Assembly: GCF_026230105.1 (NCBI RefSeq)
Contig: NC_079485.1
Span: 22,673,572-22,737,571 of the forward strand
Direction: 5' to 3'
Length of the DNA: 64,000 nt
Origin: Diorhabda sublineata
Lineage: Eukaryota; Arthropoda; Insecta; Coleoptera; Chrysomelidae
Shown: positions 39,901 to 53,983 of the stretch, one piece after another
How the letters are laid out: every line of letters starts with the position of its first letter
Numbering within the stretch: position 1 is the stretch's first letter
Made by a program: the position numbers and the translations under genes
Notes under the pieces: model-generated
Seen by the model: the letters and a program-made list of their open reading frames with translations, nothing else
What the model was told of the DNA's origin: nothing
Databases searched by the model: none

Positions 39901-42900
39901 AACTTTTGATTCCTATAAGTCGCTTGGCTAACAAATGTCATTGAAATTTCCTCCATTCTCATTTATCATTTTGTTCTGAGAATGTGAGAGCTGTGAGCCA
40001 TGAGCAGAGCGACAGGTTCCACCGAAATATCTAAACAATGGAAATTCGGTACCTAGACAATGGGATCCAGCCATGATGGGGGATTACTACTGTTTTTGGA
40101 AGAGTGGAAAACATGGATATTTGGATTTTTATATGTTTAATGTGAATTATACGAATATATTGGATACGTAACGTTAAAAAACCTGTATAATTGTGCGGCA
40201 TGTGTTTTTTTTAATGTAACAAAAAACCTTACATGTAACAACTTTTTTCTGGACATTTTCTTATGTAGATAGGTTTATTCTACTATAGTATGCTATTCAT
40301 CTTTTTGTTAAAGCAAGAACATTTTTTTGTCTACCAGTGTAATTATGATATCGGTAGAACTATTTCACCTGCTAATATCATATTCGTGCCGTAACATTTT
40401 AAGTATTTCAGGATTTGTCAATGAATCCTTATTTCTTTTTGAAATTAAAAATAAATTCTGTTTCGTGCTTACGACTTCCTTTCATTGGTGAAACCTTTTG
40501 TGGACAAACGTCATTGAAAATTATATTTTCACTAACCTTATTTGTATAATATAATAATTCACATTTCGTTGCTCTTATGAATAATGAATTGTATTATTTG
40601 TATTATAAATATTAATTGTACGAGGGCAGGTCACGAATGAAACATATCGAGTTCCATATGAATATTAACATCGGTTCTATACATTTAAACTTAATTTAAA
40701 AATTTATTTGTTCATGTTATTACTTTATCGTTGGAGTCGAATATCTTTCCGCCGAGCCGTTTCCTTCTTGTTTAAAAACAAGAACTGTTCAAGTTGAACT
40801 AAATGCGGAGAATAGAGCGGATGACAGATCATTTCGTCGATTAATAAATGGATTTTTATCATAGACAATGCACATTTATTCACCCATGCATTGTTCTGGT
40901 ACAAAAAAACTTTTCTGAATGCGGTCTTCTTTCCAATCCTCATTGAATCGACTTAATATGATGATATTGGAAATTGACTCACCTTTTTGAAGGTTGTCAA
41001 TGTCAATTATACCGCGGGGTATGTTATGGTGGATTCAATTTCTTCAATGGTTACGCTAAAACTTGAATAACGCCAAGCACTGCGCAGTTGTCACACAATA
41101 GCATTTTTAGTCGATTGTAAGCAAATGCTTAACCATTCTTGCAAAAAACTTTCACTTACATGCAATAATAATTGCGCTCATTTTCAATATCGGACAACAC
41201 CATAACGTTTTTTCAATTTTTTCGAATGTAAAGATTCCAACTTACGACCACAACGATATTCATGAAATTCTTTTTTAGCATTGAAATTGAAGATGCACAG
41301 AATAATATTAGTTTAGTCTTGATTTGTTTTTCCGCATTTTTTCCCTTTTCTCTTCAGATCATCAATTACTCTCAAACACATACTAAATTACATAGCTTTG
41401 TCAAATTTTGATTGGAATCAAATAATAAATATCTGTTAACATGAGCAGTGTTGGTATCTCCACTAAAAGGAGGGAAATTCAAACGTCTCAAACTTCTTGA
41501 CCCGATCGCGTATAGTCTCATCGATATATTATAATAATTTCTTTTGTAAATAGGTGGTCTACTGTTTTTAGTCCAAATTAGTGCTATTTTTTTTATATTT
41601 ATTATGAATGCCGTTAATCATATTTATTCTGTATTTGTACAATCCTAACATACACAATGTATGTAGGTATATAAATGTATAGACGATGCGCAATCTTTCT
41701 TTATGTTCATTATTTACAAGATTTCGAAATATTTCATAATTAAATATTGGAATAAGGAGCCATGTGTTATATTAATGATGCTATGTCATTTATCTTATGC
41801 TGATAGAGATATTTTATTGAACGCAAAGTTTACATTCATACAAAAGAATTATTTCTAAGAACAATATTCTTAAACAATTATTTAAATCGCTTTCATACCA
41901 AATTGGCACATTCATCAAGTTTTGTGCGATATAGACTGAATCGCCAACCTTTTCCAGTAAATGCTTGCTAATCTGATGACATCGTAGAATTTAGTAACAA
42001 TTGAGTTTTGGACAATATTTTAACCCATTTTAACCCACAACCATAAATTTTAAAATAGCCAACTTTTTGTGACTTATTTTTAAATATAAAAAATCAATAT
42101 ATTCATTATTTTTTCATTAATCGCAAAAAATAGAAGAGTGGCATTTATTTTATTGTAGCATAAAGCTACACAACATTTCTTACATATGGTTTGAGAGACT
42201 CCTGCACACTTGGGGAATTCGCGACTTACCCTATTACCCTTTAATCTTATCAAGCTGGCCAGTGTTCTCCTTGATCTTGACCTTTGTGCTTTTTAGCCTG
42301 AATGTCACTTTCAATCGATGCGGCTCAATAAATACCCAATAAATGGTAGAGTAGATTTTATAGTATCCCATGATACTGTCAACAAAATCCACTCCACTCA
42401 TGTATTGATTATATTCACTAACTATCTTGGGCAGATGAATGCTGACGTATGTCTTTTTTTGTCATAACTTCGAACCTGCTCCTTGGGCATTTCACTTTCG
42501 GAATTTGACACCATCGTAACAATTTTATTGTCTTTTCAAACAAAATTTGAAATGATTCAAAGTTAGAACTATCACCTCATCGTTATCAAAATCCATTCCG
42601 TCTTCATAAGTAAGAAGAAAGTTAATAATTTCATTCTCACAGATGTGATAACGCCGTGAGGACATCCTAGAAAAAGTAATTTTGTATTAGCTATACTATA
42701 AATATTTTTTACCTTTGATTATCAATGCTACTAAAACACAATCTTTCTAGAATACAAATACAAAAAATACACAACATACTATCGAATATCTAATTTTAGG
42801 CACTTAACTAATTATTCAACTGAGAACTGTGTCAATTTAATCCAACAAACTATTTTTTTTTCTAAATTCCAAACATTTTGTATGTACCAATTTGTAACGG

Positions 42901-45900
42901 AAAACAAACTATTGAAATAAACTTTCTATAATACTAGTAATGCTATCGTAAAAACAATTAAAATTTCAATATCGAAGCATTACGTGAGGGTGCTATTAAT
43001 ACTTGAATAGTATATAATATAATAATTGATGCCTTAAAATCATGTACATTGGACTATACTTAACATAATGTTGTCCAAGCTGTGACTATTACTGGAGCAT
43101 GATATTGCAGTTGATGATATCTGCCGAAATTGGTGCGCAGTGCGCTCCATGAGTTTAGCCCAACATAGAAAAAAATTGTTTTATTGAATTATTTTTCAGT
43201 ATATTCTTCCTATATCTCCACACATTTTTCAGAACGTTTGACTAAATCTATGCCATAATGAAAATATGATGCATCTTTAGAGTTAAAATACTTGTACATC
43301 GCTTGTTTCATTTTATCGTCGCTGTTAAATCTTTTACACCTGAACTCTGCCTTCAGCTTTGCGAACAAAAAAAGTCGGATGGGGTCAGTTCAGGGTGAAT
43401 GTTCAATCTCTGTAAAGTCACATTCGTGTATAGTAGCCTTGGAAAAAGGAGCAGAGTGGACTGGGGTATTGTCACGAAGTAAGCGCACACCTCCCTTGAA
43501 TTTGCCACGCCGAAGTAAATCATAATAATATGCCGACTTGACGGTTGTATTTGCTTAATTGAATTCAATCAAAAGATACTCTCGCAGTCCCCAAAATATT
43601 GTACCTATCACTTTTTTGGTGCTTTTCGTGACCTTTGCTACTTTTGGCACGGGCTCTCCTTTCCAATGCTACTCCATGAAATTACCGGTCTGTGTTGTAA
43701 TTTTTTTGTTTTTAGGCGCCGATCATAATTTCTTCCATTAATTTAAGGTTACCTGCAGTAGTCACCAACACGTGGGTCATCCAATGCTTCTCGTTTCTAG
43801 CGAAACAACTCATACTATTTTTTATTTGTTCAAAATGATGGAGAAAAGTCACCGTAAACAGCATCTTTTCTGTTTTTGATTTGTGTTGGGGTTAATCCTT
43901 CCTTAGTCAAAAACTTTACAGCGCGAATCTCAATTTGAGACATTTTGACATTTTTCAAAATAACTTGACCGACTGATCTCGAGCTCTCAGTGTGATCATT
44001 AGAGCTGTACTTTAATAAAATGAATCGACGTAGCAAGTTGTAACTTTGTGTAAAGCTTGTTGAGACTTGTCACTGACGCGTATATAAAGATTTTTGCAAA
44101 CTCACTCCATTTACTTATTAACCACACTACGTACATTTGAAAACGCATTTGAATCGAAACAGCTTTTTTTACATTTAAAGTTCGCTACATTTTTCAACTA
44201 CCTTTAATAGTTATTGAGATATTGAGCGACAAAACCATGAATTTGAGAAGTGAAATTTGTTTTTATCTGTGTTCTTTTTTCTCGTGAAAGATGTTTAGCA
44301 ACAAAAAACAAACGAACGTGTGTAGACCAACAAACCATTTTTTTTGTTTTTTTCTTGACTTCTAGCCCTCCTGAAATAAATATTTTTTGATGTTCTTGGC
44401 TGGGAAAGTTCCTCCACGGTAGACTCTTCTAGTAGTGAAGACTCTTTAACCTAAGGAAATAATGTTGTGTGGTAAAAATATCACCATTATATCATGTTCG
44501 TCATTTAGTAGAATATAGACTCTGGCAACGTAGCTGCCTGTTTGTCCACTGCAATACAAATAAATAACAGAGCAACTGATTTCCGCTTCTATATACTCAC
44601 ACGTAGTCCCACATTTTCCTTTACATTGACACGATATAAGTTTCAAAAGTCCAGGTGAAGCAGGGTTCCGACTGTGGCGCAAGAAGGTTCGTTCCCGTAA
44701 TCGGTCCGTCGCCAACCCCATTTCTGAGGATCATTAAAAAATCCGAGCCACATTTATACTTGTAGATATGTCTGGAAAACGTGTGGCGGACTGAGTTTTC
44801 CGTCAGTGGGAGTAGTGAAAGATTATTCGATTTATGTTTGGCCATTGATCATCCTTTTTGATCGATGAGGAATCGCTCCCCAGCGCAAGTTAGAACCTTC
44901 AGATCGACCTTTTCTTGTTTGAAGATATTGATGATTGTAGGTTCGGATTCTTCTCGAGAGTGTTAATAGATAGCGGGTGGCTGAATTACAGACAGACTTA
45001 CCGACTTTGCGGCAGATGTCATAATTTTTGTCAAAAATAAAAAATAGAACGAATTTGTAGATTATTTATCCAATATGGGGTTTCAGTAGAATGGTACTAT
45101 ACACCATACAGCCTGTGAATCAAATCAATTCACTGCATGAGACCTTTCCTACATTGTGAAAGTCGGAAAATAAACGCAGCAGCTATGAAATTCGGCAACA
45201 GTAATGCAGAATGATGATAATAAAAATTTTGATAATAGATGGTGTATGTGTCAGTGAAATGAGACTTTTTGCCCGATGTATTATTCAATCTAAAAACTTT
45301 GTTTCCTATTTAATTCAAACCTTGGGTTAACTTTGGGACACCTATTAAAATGGAAGAATAATTCTCGATTCGTTAGATTGAGATAGGAAATAATTTTTCT
45401 TTGTTATATAATGGCTTAATTCATAAAAAAAGTAGTTTAAACTTTCCAAGTAGGTACGTTATATGAAGATTCATTTAAAAAAAATATGCTGTCATGACAC
45501 TCATCGTTAAGACCATTATAGTGACAAACGATACTCTCACAACTACGTAACTAATTGGCTTATTCTGTACAAAAATTTTAGCGGTAACAGCGCTGTTAAG
45601 TTTCAAGATAAATAAATAAATAAATGTTACGAAAATGCTATTCTGCATGGTTTCAATGTTGCTTATTACATTGATATACAATAATATTTTCTCTTTTAAA
45701 ATACCAAGACCGCAACGTCGGATTGTTCAGAATACGATTTTTAACCGCTATGTTAATTTTAATTTAACATTGCGATGTTAACTACATCGATGTTGAATTT
45801 ACAGCTGTTACGAATAATTGTACAGAATAACCCTATTAGTTAGTCAGTAACAAATCTGAAACAAGCGTAGCTATGAATTGATGTTATTTAAATCATAATA

Positions 45901-48900
45901 TATATATTTTGATATAATAAAAAAATGTATCAAATTGTAATTGCTACATTTTTTACATCACGTTATTCATCTGTATCAGAACTTTCTCATTCATTCATCC
46001 GATTCCTTATGAAACCTGACATGAGGGTGGATGATGAGATTCACGTTTTCTTACGTGACGTTTCCTTATACCCCCATGTATATCCAATATTCCAAAAAAA
46101 TGTCTTACGTAATTTGTATAAGTTCCCTTATGAAATCACATCCCTATCTTCTATATCGGTCCTTTGGATCATTTAGATTAATTGAATTAAAACACTAATT
46201 TCAACTCACTACGGGTTTGCAATCAATATATTCCAAGATAACAAATAAAATAAACTTTGAATGAGTGTTTGCCCAGTTACAGACCCCTATTCAAACACCC
46301 TATATGCATAATATTGACCAGTTTGGGAAGCTTTCTTACGAACAATTGGGATGATGACCAACATACTGTTGTGGAGTTTACTTTTTTTATAGATATTTTC
46401 ATATTGAATAGTTTTGGCGTTGGAATTCAAACGAAAACTTTTTTGAGTTATTTTCGTCTTTAGATAATAACTGCATCGTCATCACAGCATATTATTTTTA
46501 TTTCTTTGTCTCATATACCTAGCCATTTTAACTCTATATTAACAGAATTTGGCTCAGGCACAGAATTTTTATGCTTTTCGATTATTGTTATTGTTGGGTC
46601 CTACCAAATGCCTAGGTAAGATCGATAAAGCATATCAAAGGTGTCTTGCCATGGGTTTTTCGCTTATTTACATAGACATTTATTACATTCCTGTTGTTTT
46701 TAAATAATTTCCCTTCTTCATAAATTCCGGTTGACATTTATGTGGCTAAAATTTCGGTGTTTTTACGCAGTATTCATAAAGTTGATTCCTTGATAGTTTC
46801 CCGTTTGACATAAGAGAAGTATCAAACGATTTAATTTATGTGTTCCTTCGTATTCAAATAATAAATTCAATCACCTGTATACTTATTAACAAATTTTATC
46901 CGGAGTTAATAACAGTTATGTTCACTCAACTATTGGAAACTATCAATAATTTCATGTTTGACATCAATAGTTTTTGAGACCACGGTTTGGTTTGTTGAAC
47001 TCTATTTCAAGGTTATATCATTACAGAATTTCATATCTACTGCAATAAATAATATGATGAATGACACAAATATTCCTCAAAATATTTTAATATCATATCA
47101 TATAAGTAATTATTTCATAATTTTCATCATATTTAGCAGTAACTGATCCGGATATGGTCCTATTAAATATATGATAATTTTAAAAACAACTTTTTGATAA
47201 ATGACTGTGTCATTACTCTTCATAATATAAAACTTTTTTGATTCCAAAATAATATAATGCCAATATAAAACATAAACACAGATCAACTATATTTAGTTTG
47301 TTCACATTAATGTTACTTGTTTTGAACAAATTAACGCCATCTAGGGGTCTATATCTTGACTACTAATTCAACATCCGTCAGAAAATACTGTTAAATTTAA
47401 TTTTATTAACAGCACGAAAATTAAATGCTATTTTATGTTCTTTATACATCAGTATCAAAAGATTTTTTTTTGGTTTATTTTTTTGCTCAAAATAGGTATC
47501 AACCTTGTTAATTTTTAGGCTACAAAAATATAACGAAAGGCAAAAAATATCATTATAATTATTTCGAAATATTTTAAAAAGCACTCATTTCATTACTCGA
47601 GTGGAATTTATCAACTCTTTACATTCTTTGATTAATTCCAATAATCAACGAATTATGTTCATATTTAGTAATGAAGTCAAAATAAATCTTAAAAAACTTT
47701 ACCAAGCAAATTATCACTATAATCAGTAAACGGCAGAATTATTGAAAATTCGGAAATAAAACAAACACTGCACAATAGATAACCATCACAATGAATATGA
47801 ATCTACAACCTGACTGGAATCGCCAATGTACTATGAACATAAAATTATTTACTTTCGCCATCTTGATATTTATTTTCGGTGACATACCCATCTAGAGCTC
47901 TAAGCTGAAATAAAAAAACTTAATTTGATGACTTTCGTTTGGAACCATAAGTCAATACATCACACGATGTATTACATCTTAATATTCGACATGGTATCAC
48001 TTCTGTTGTTGACTACAAATTCTTATTTCTTCTAACTGACTCTTCAGGTTTTAGTGTAAGATATAATCTTATAATCTATAATCTTCATCTATCTTAAGGT
48101 CTGGTGTAAATAAGCTGCAGAGCTTTCTAACCCCAAAGATTGTTTTCAATCAGATGAGCACAAATACGTTGGGAGTAATGGGCCCATGTCTATGGGATAT
48201 AGTTTGTGTTTGATACATCCCATAGGAAAAACTTCACAATAATGATAAATCTCCGACAGGTATTTATTCCAATTGCTTTTCAGTTCAGGTGTATTGGATC
48301 TAAGCATTGACACTGATATACTTAAGAAACTCTAGTTTCAATGACTATGAGTTTGATCATCTGCACAGATAGTAATTCGGCAATACAACCATGCACTAAA
48401 TAGAACTGCTTTAGATTGCTGACTAATTCCCTTACTCGTGGATTAAGGAACATAGGGCCTGCGAATATCAGTTATCACAGATATAACAATGGAAGGTTCG
48501 TTTATCTGGATTCTGCAACGAGTGACAGGCTTTGCCCACTAGCGACCTAGGGGACTGCAAAGAAATTACCCAGGCAATAAATACTTTTAGTTGAATATAT
48601 TTTCACGTTTTTTTTTTGGTTTTAATACTAATAATATGTTCAGAAATATGGAACTCATTTGCTGATGGCGACATCCGATTTGAATTTATTTTGCTGTTTT
48701 AACACTGTTCTCCTAATTTCATCACACTTGATTTGTTATCACGAATTTAATTGGGGTGATTTTATGATTGAATAATAAATGATTTAATAATTAATTACAC
48801 TCTCATGATAGGAATAGATAAGCGTTTAAATTTTACGTAGTTTTCATATTTTTAAAAATTTGGGTCAACATCACATTGTGTATCAGTTCATAATAAAAAC

Positions 48901-51900
48901 AAAATGAGATATCATGGAAATATCAATCAAAGATATTGACAAAAAATTAATTCTCATCAAATTTGAATTCAGTTTAATTCCCCTCATACCACTGGATCAA
49001 AATATTGTTTTTTAAAAACTATTTAATGTATTTAGGACCAATATCGTAAAAATTTATTAACAAAAACACACATTCTTGGGGTTAAAACATTTTCAATTGG
49101 AAATTGACCGTTTAAGCTCACAAATAGGGGAAAATATTACTAGGAAAATGACCCATATTTACGAGAGGCTAACAAAACACCACAACTGTCAACATATTGT
49201 ATGAGCATGATAACGAAAATTAACCGCTTTGAATAACAGTCGGTTGTTGTAAGGACAATTTTTTTAGGTGCGGCTTTTGCTTGTATTTATTTGAGTTTTA
49301 TTAATTTATTTTTTATAAATTATGTAATATGTGCCATATATTGAATAAAAAACAATTAACACGTTTATTGTTCCAGGTGGGCTAAATTACGGGTGGCGAT
49401 GTTACCAACTGTAATAATTTTTGAACCACTATCTGAATGTATGGTGATTGGTGCTTGTGCCGCATGGGCAGCAAGCTTTTTGTTCCGATGGGAACCTTTA
49501 GTTTTTTACTTAGTTCATATTCTAGTATGGTTCTTGTGTGACTGGATGTTGTTGTCTATAGTACAAGTGAGTAAAGTAATACTGAAAATTCTATTTTTTA
49601 TATCTTGCTGTTAATTTATTAAGAAGCATGTAAGAGGGTTGTCCGACCCCAATTTCAAGATGTCGGCACTATTCAATATACGTTGGAAAATAGATTTGCG
49701 CATGCGTTGAGAGACTCTCATTTTGGGAGTTAAGTTTCTGTTTGATGGTCGTTGCGAAGATTTTTCTTAAAATGGAAAAAATTGAGTTTCCAGCTGTTAT
49801 TAAATATTTGTTTTTGAAAGGCAATAACCTAACCAACGTAAATGAAAGAGGGGCTAGACACTGTGTCCGGGACGGTCTAAACTGCAATATCTTCGATAGA
49901 GTTCACCAAATGGTTTTGGATGACCGTTAGATAAAATTTAGATAGATAGAAAAGACTATCGGCATATCAAAAGAACTCATTTGCATTAAACTGACTGAAG
50001 AATTATGGATGCGTAGGATATCGCGCGTGAGTGACGCGTTTGCTCACTTTTATCAAAAGTGCGTCAGAATTAATATTTTCCGTGCCTTATTGACGAGGTT
50101 TAAGCAAAATGTGACTGATTTTATACGTCGATTCATAATTATAGCCACCATTACATTTCTGAAACGAGAAAGCCGTAATGACAGTGGCTTGCAAAGGGCG
50201 AAACTGCTCCGAAAAAGACAAAAATGGTTTCAACGGCTGGAGAAGTAATAGCGAAAGTAACAGGAGAGTATAACGCATCATTACGCACCTTCCCACACTT
50301 GCATGTCGCCATGGCTAAAATTGACGAACTGCACTTGGAATTGGTGGATCACCCACCGTATTCACTAGATTTGGCCCCCAGCGGCTTTTTCAGTTTCCTA
50401 ATCTCAAAGTTTTACTTACAGGAGATTTCATCGTTCGAGGACGTTATTGCATACATAAATGTTCATACCTGTGTTCAGGTGAAAGACAGCAGCTATTAGC
50501 TATTATTTGGAGGGGTGGACAAAGAGAAACCCTGGACTAAGTATATAAACTTGAAAGGATACTATGTTGAAAAATAATTATGGGAAAAATATCGTTTGTA
50601 GGTCGTAAATTTTTTAACAGACGACCCTCGTAAATATGTTATTGTGAACCGTTTTCTTTTATTAAAAAAATAGATACCTAATCTACTTAGGATATCAAAA
50701 CATTTCTACAAACATAATCGTCCCGTAGTTCATAGTAATATTGCAATCATCACTTCGCGGTAGCTGTTCACTGCGGATAAATATACATTAATCATCAGTT
50801 TTCTACTTATACGTTAAATTAGCAAAATATCGACAACGGACTTGACTCATTAAATAAATTTACAGAGAAGACTTAATCTAATTTAAGTTTTTGTTCAAAA
50901 ATGCAATATACTATCGTTGATTTTTGATAAATTTTTTTAATATCTATAAGGATTTCCGAATTCTTGGTCAAGATAATATAACAAGAAGATTAAAAATTAC
51001 TGTTGATAAAATAAGAGGAAGTAGATAGAATTTTTTTCCAAATTTCACGTTTCACATTATCAGAAATGAATATCATGAATAATATTAACTGAAATCAGAT
51101 TTTAGTAAGGGTAGTTTTTTAAAAATAGAACATATTTAGTATTTTTTCTTTCTTTCTTAGCTGGACAGAACCATGCCTGCAAGTTCTCAACCTTTTATAA
51201 GAAGACTTTTAAATCTAGATTTGTTCTGTTTGTCCCCATTCTTACAATTTTTACCAGTAGTTGATGTTAATGTCTTTGAAAAGTTTGCTACCAATTCCTC
51301 AAAACGTTTCAGGTTTTAGTAGTTTTCTTTCTAATAAGTTCACCAGTTTCTACAATTTTTTTCTATTTTTGTATGAGCTGGTATCATTTGTAATATTACT
51401 TCATTGTTTTCATAGTTCATTTAGCTTTTCTAATTATTTCAAAACCAATTTAGAAATCATATCTGTATATCTGCTTGGCTGTCTGACATAATTACTATAT
51501 ATGAACATCAACAATAAAAAACAAATAATTAGCTTGACAATATTGGCTATAAATAATACTTCTTGAAATTTGAGAATCAGCTACATGCTTCAGATTGATT
51601 TAAAATAATAACTCAAATGCATCTGAAACTTAATTGAAATTGTGACCAATAAGTCAGAAACCTCCTTTTTGCATATAAAAGGGGATTGCATCACTCGCAA
51701 TCTAGATTTTATGTAATTGCAGTATTATTATAATAGGTGAAGCTTCCTTGGTTCAGTAATAATGCGATTGCATTTTGAATTAAGTATACTATAACTAGTA
51801 TAGGTATAGTATACTATAAATAGTTAAGTATTCATAGGATAACCATTTTATATTTTGGAATACGAACAGCTTAGCCACAACGTGTATTATATCTTTTACA

Positions 51901-53917
51901 AAAAAAAATATTTGTGTTATTTATGGTATGGATTAAGTGATTAATAGGACACTATTCATAATGCCCAAACAGTTTGAAAAATGCCCAATATGAACAGGCA
52001 ATATGGTGAAAACTAATTAAATAATTAAATTGATCGGGCGTTATGAATAATGCCTGACGCCTATTGGTCAGAGTAATAAAAATATGCGCTTTTATTAATT
52101 TTTTTTAATATTGACAACATACATTATTATTGTATAATCAATATGGAGGATTAGGTTAGTTTAGGTGCTGATTGCTGAAGAAACAGCAGACGGAACTTGA
52201 ATAGGAGTGTACGGGCCCAGAGCCAAACACTCTGAAAGCCTGGGCAGCGCACCAAGTATTTTTCAAGCAGAAATCTATGCAATTGAAAAATGTGTTTAGT
52301 TCAATTTAGAGAGGAATTATCGCATCATCATGTCCGATAGTCAAGCAGCCATTAAAGCTCTAAGCTTTATTGTCATAAAATCCAAACTCGTTTGGGATTG
52401 CCTAGAAAAAATGAACGAACTAGGCAAGAAAAATATTATTACCCTACAATGGATTCCGGGACACACCGCAGCGAAGGGAAATGAAATAACTGTAAGCTCG
52501 CTAAAGCGAGGGCAGAACAATGTAAAAATCATTGGTCAAGCAAAACCAATTATTGGGACAACCTACAATGGCTGAAACAGGTAAAGACTTTTCTGGGAAA
52601 CTATAACCAGAGTAGATTTGCTGAATGTATCAACCTAAGTAAGAACAATCTACGAATACTAACAGGAATTCTATCGGGGCACTGCAGCCTCAACAAACAC
52701 CTGAAGACGCTAAACCTAGCAGATAATGCGGCGTGCAGATTGTGTTGCTCAGAGGACGAAACCTCTATCCACATTCTCTCGAAGTGTGAAACGCTAAGGA
52801 ACTCTAGTGCAATACACCTGGGAGCGTATGAAATAGAAGTCGAAGATCTCTGGCAATTGAAGCCATCACACACTCTAGACTTTTTAAAGGAGTGCGATTA
52901 TTGGATCAGCTGTAAACACAGGCTTCTGCAGTATCGCAGCAAGAAAGGGGGACATAATAGATTCTTTAGGTCGCAATGTATACAAGACTTCAAATCTATA
53001 TATACATACATAGGTGCTATTTTTTTATTTATATATATAGTGAAAAAAATAGTATTTTGACCTATCAACGATTTTAATTTTTCTGCAATTCTACAATTCA
53101 TGTCAATTAATTTTGATTTGTGCATGTTGAAATAAGTATATTATTAATTGTAACACATGCTTCGTACATGTTTGTTATTGTTCTGCGTGTCCTGCCTATG
53201 TAATTATCAAATTGCCCAACAACTACTTGGCAATACTCATGATGCCCAGACACTATGATAAATGATGTATTGCCCAATTTGACTCATTATTCATAGTGTC
53301 CAGGAATTATAAAAAGATTTATTACTTGGTCCATAACATATATATTCGTATATATTAGGGTAGTCGTTAAATATAAAATTTTTTGCGACGTCCTCTTAAA
53401 AGCTTCTTTTTGATGAAAACATTCTTGGATTTTTTTTAATTCAAAACAACACGTGCCTCTACACGACCTAAGTTAATTAAACAGTAAACTAATGCAAGGG
53501 TACAACAATTTGTTTAGAAAATATGAAGGACAGAAACAATTTTTCATCCCAATCTTAGACGATTATAGAGGAAAATGCATTAAAAATATCAAATAAAGCT
53601 TACTTGAGGCTTTTATTGAAGAAATTTAAATATTACAATAATGTCTGTGCTAATGTAATTTTAAAATAAAAATATCAATTTGAGTATATTTAATTTTTTT
53701 ATGTAATAGACGAAATCGATTAGGAAAATTTTTGAATCAGATTTTTGCTTCTTGTTATTTTAATCAAATATTGTTATTTTTCATTGATTTGAGTTCTATA
53801 ATTTTTTCTATTTCGAATAAAATTTTTCCTAAAAAATTCCCAAAAAATATGATTATACCGAAAAATTAACTTAGATCGTGTAGAGGCATGTGTTGTGAAT
53901 TAAAAAAAAATTAACGA

Positions 53918-53983
<66 letters not shown>

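Larger units (their letters stand above)
17221..49376 (+). other. GlcT intron 3, ~32.2 kb, transposon-filled
   Basis: Bounded by gtaagt at 17221 and ttccag at 49371-49376. It holds Jockey/I fragments, at least eight mariner/Tc-type relics, two piggyBac relics, a foldback element and a MITE. No host gene was recognised inside. Stretches in it where I see nothing: 25663-26880, 27750-28200, 30013-30871, 31742-32600, 33417-35084, 35830-37069, 37500-38600, 39007-40620, 41300-42110 and 45020-49376. Confidence 0.85.

Noticed and set aside
48100..48600. Possible retrotransposon RNase H traces (TDSNSAIQ-like)
   Set aside because: Only one weak block; stops in every frame and no neighbouring blocks could be lined up.
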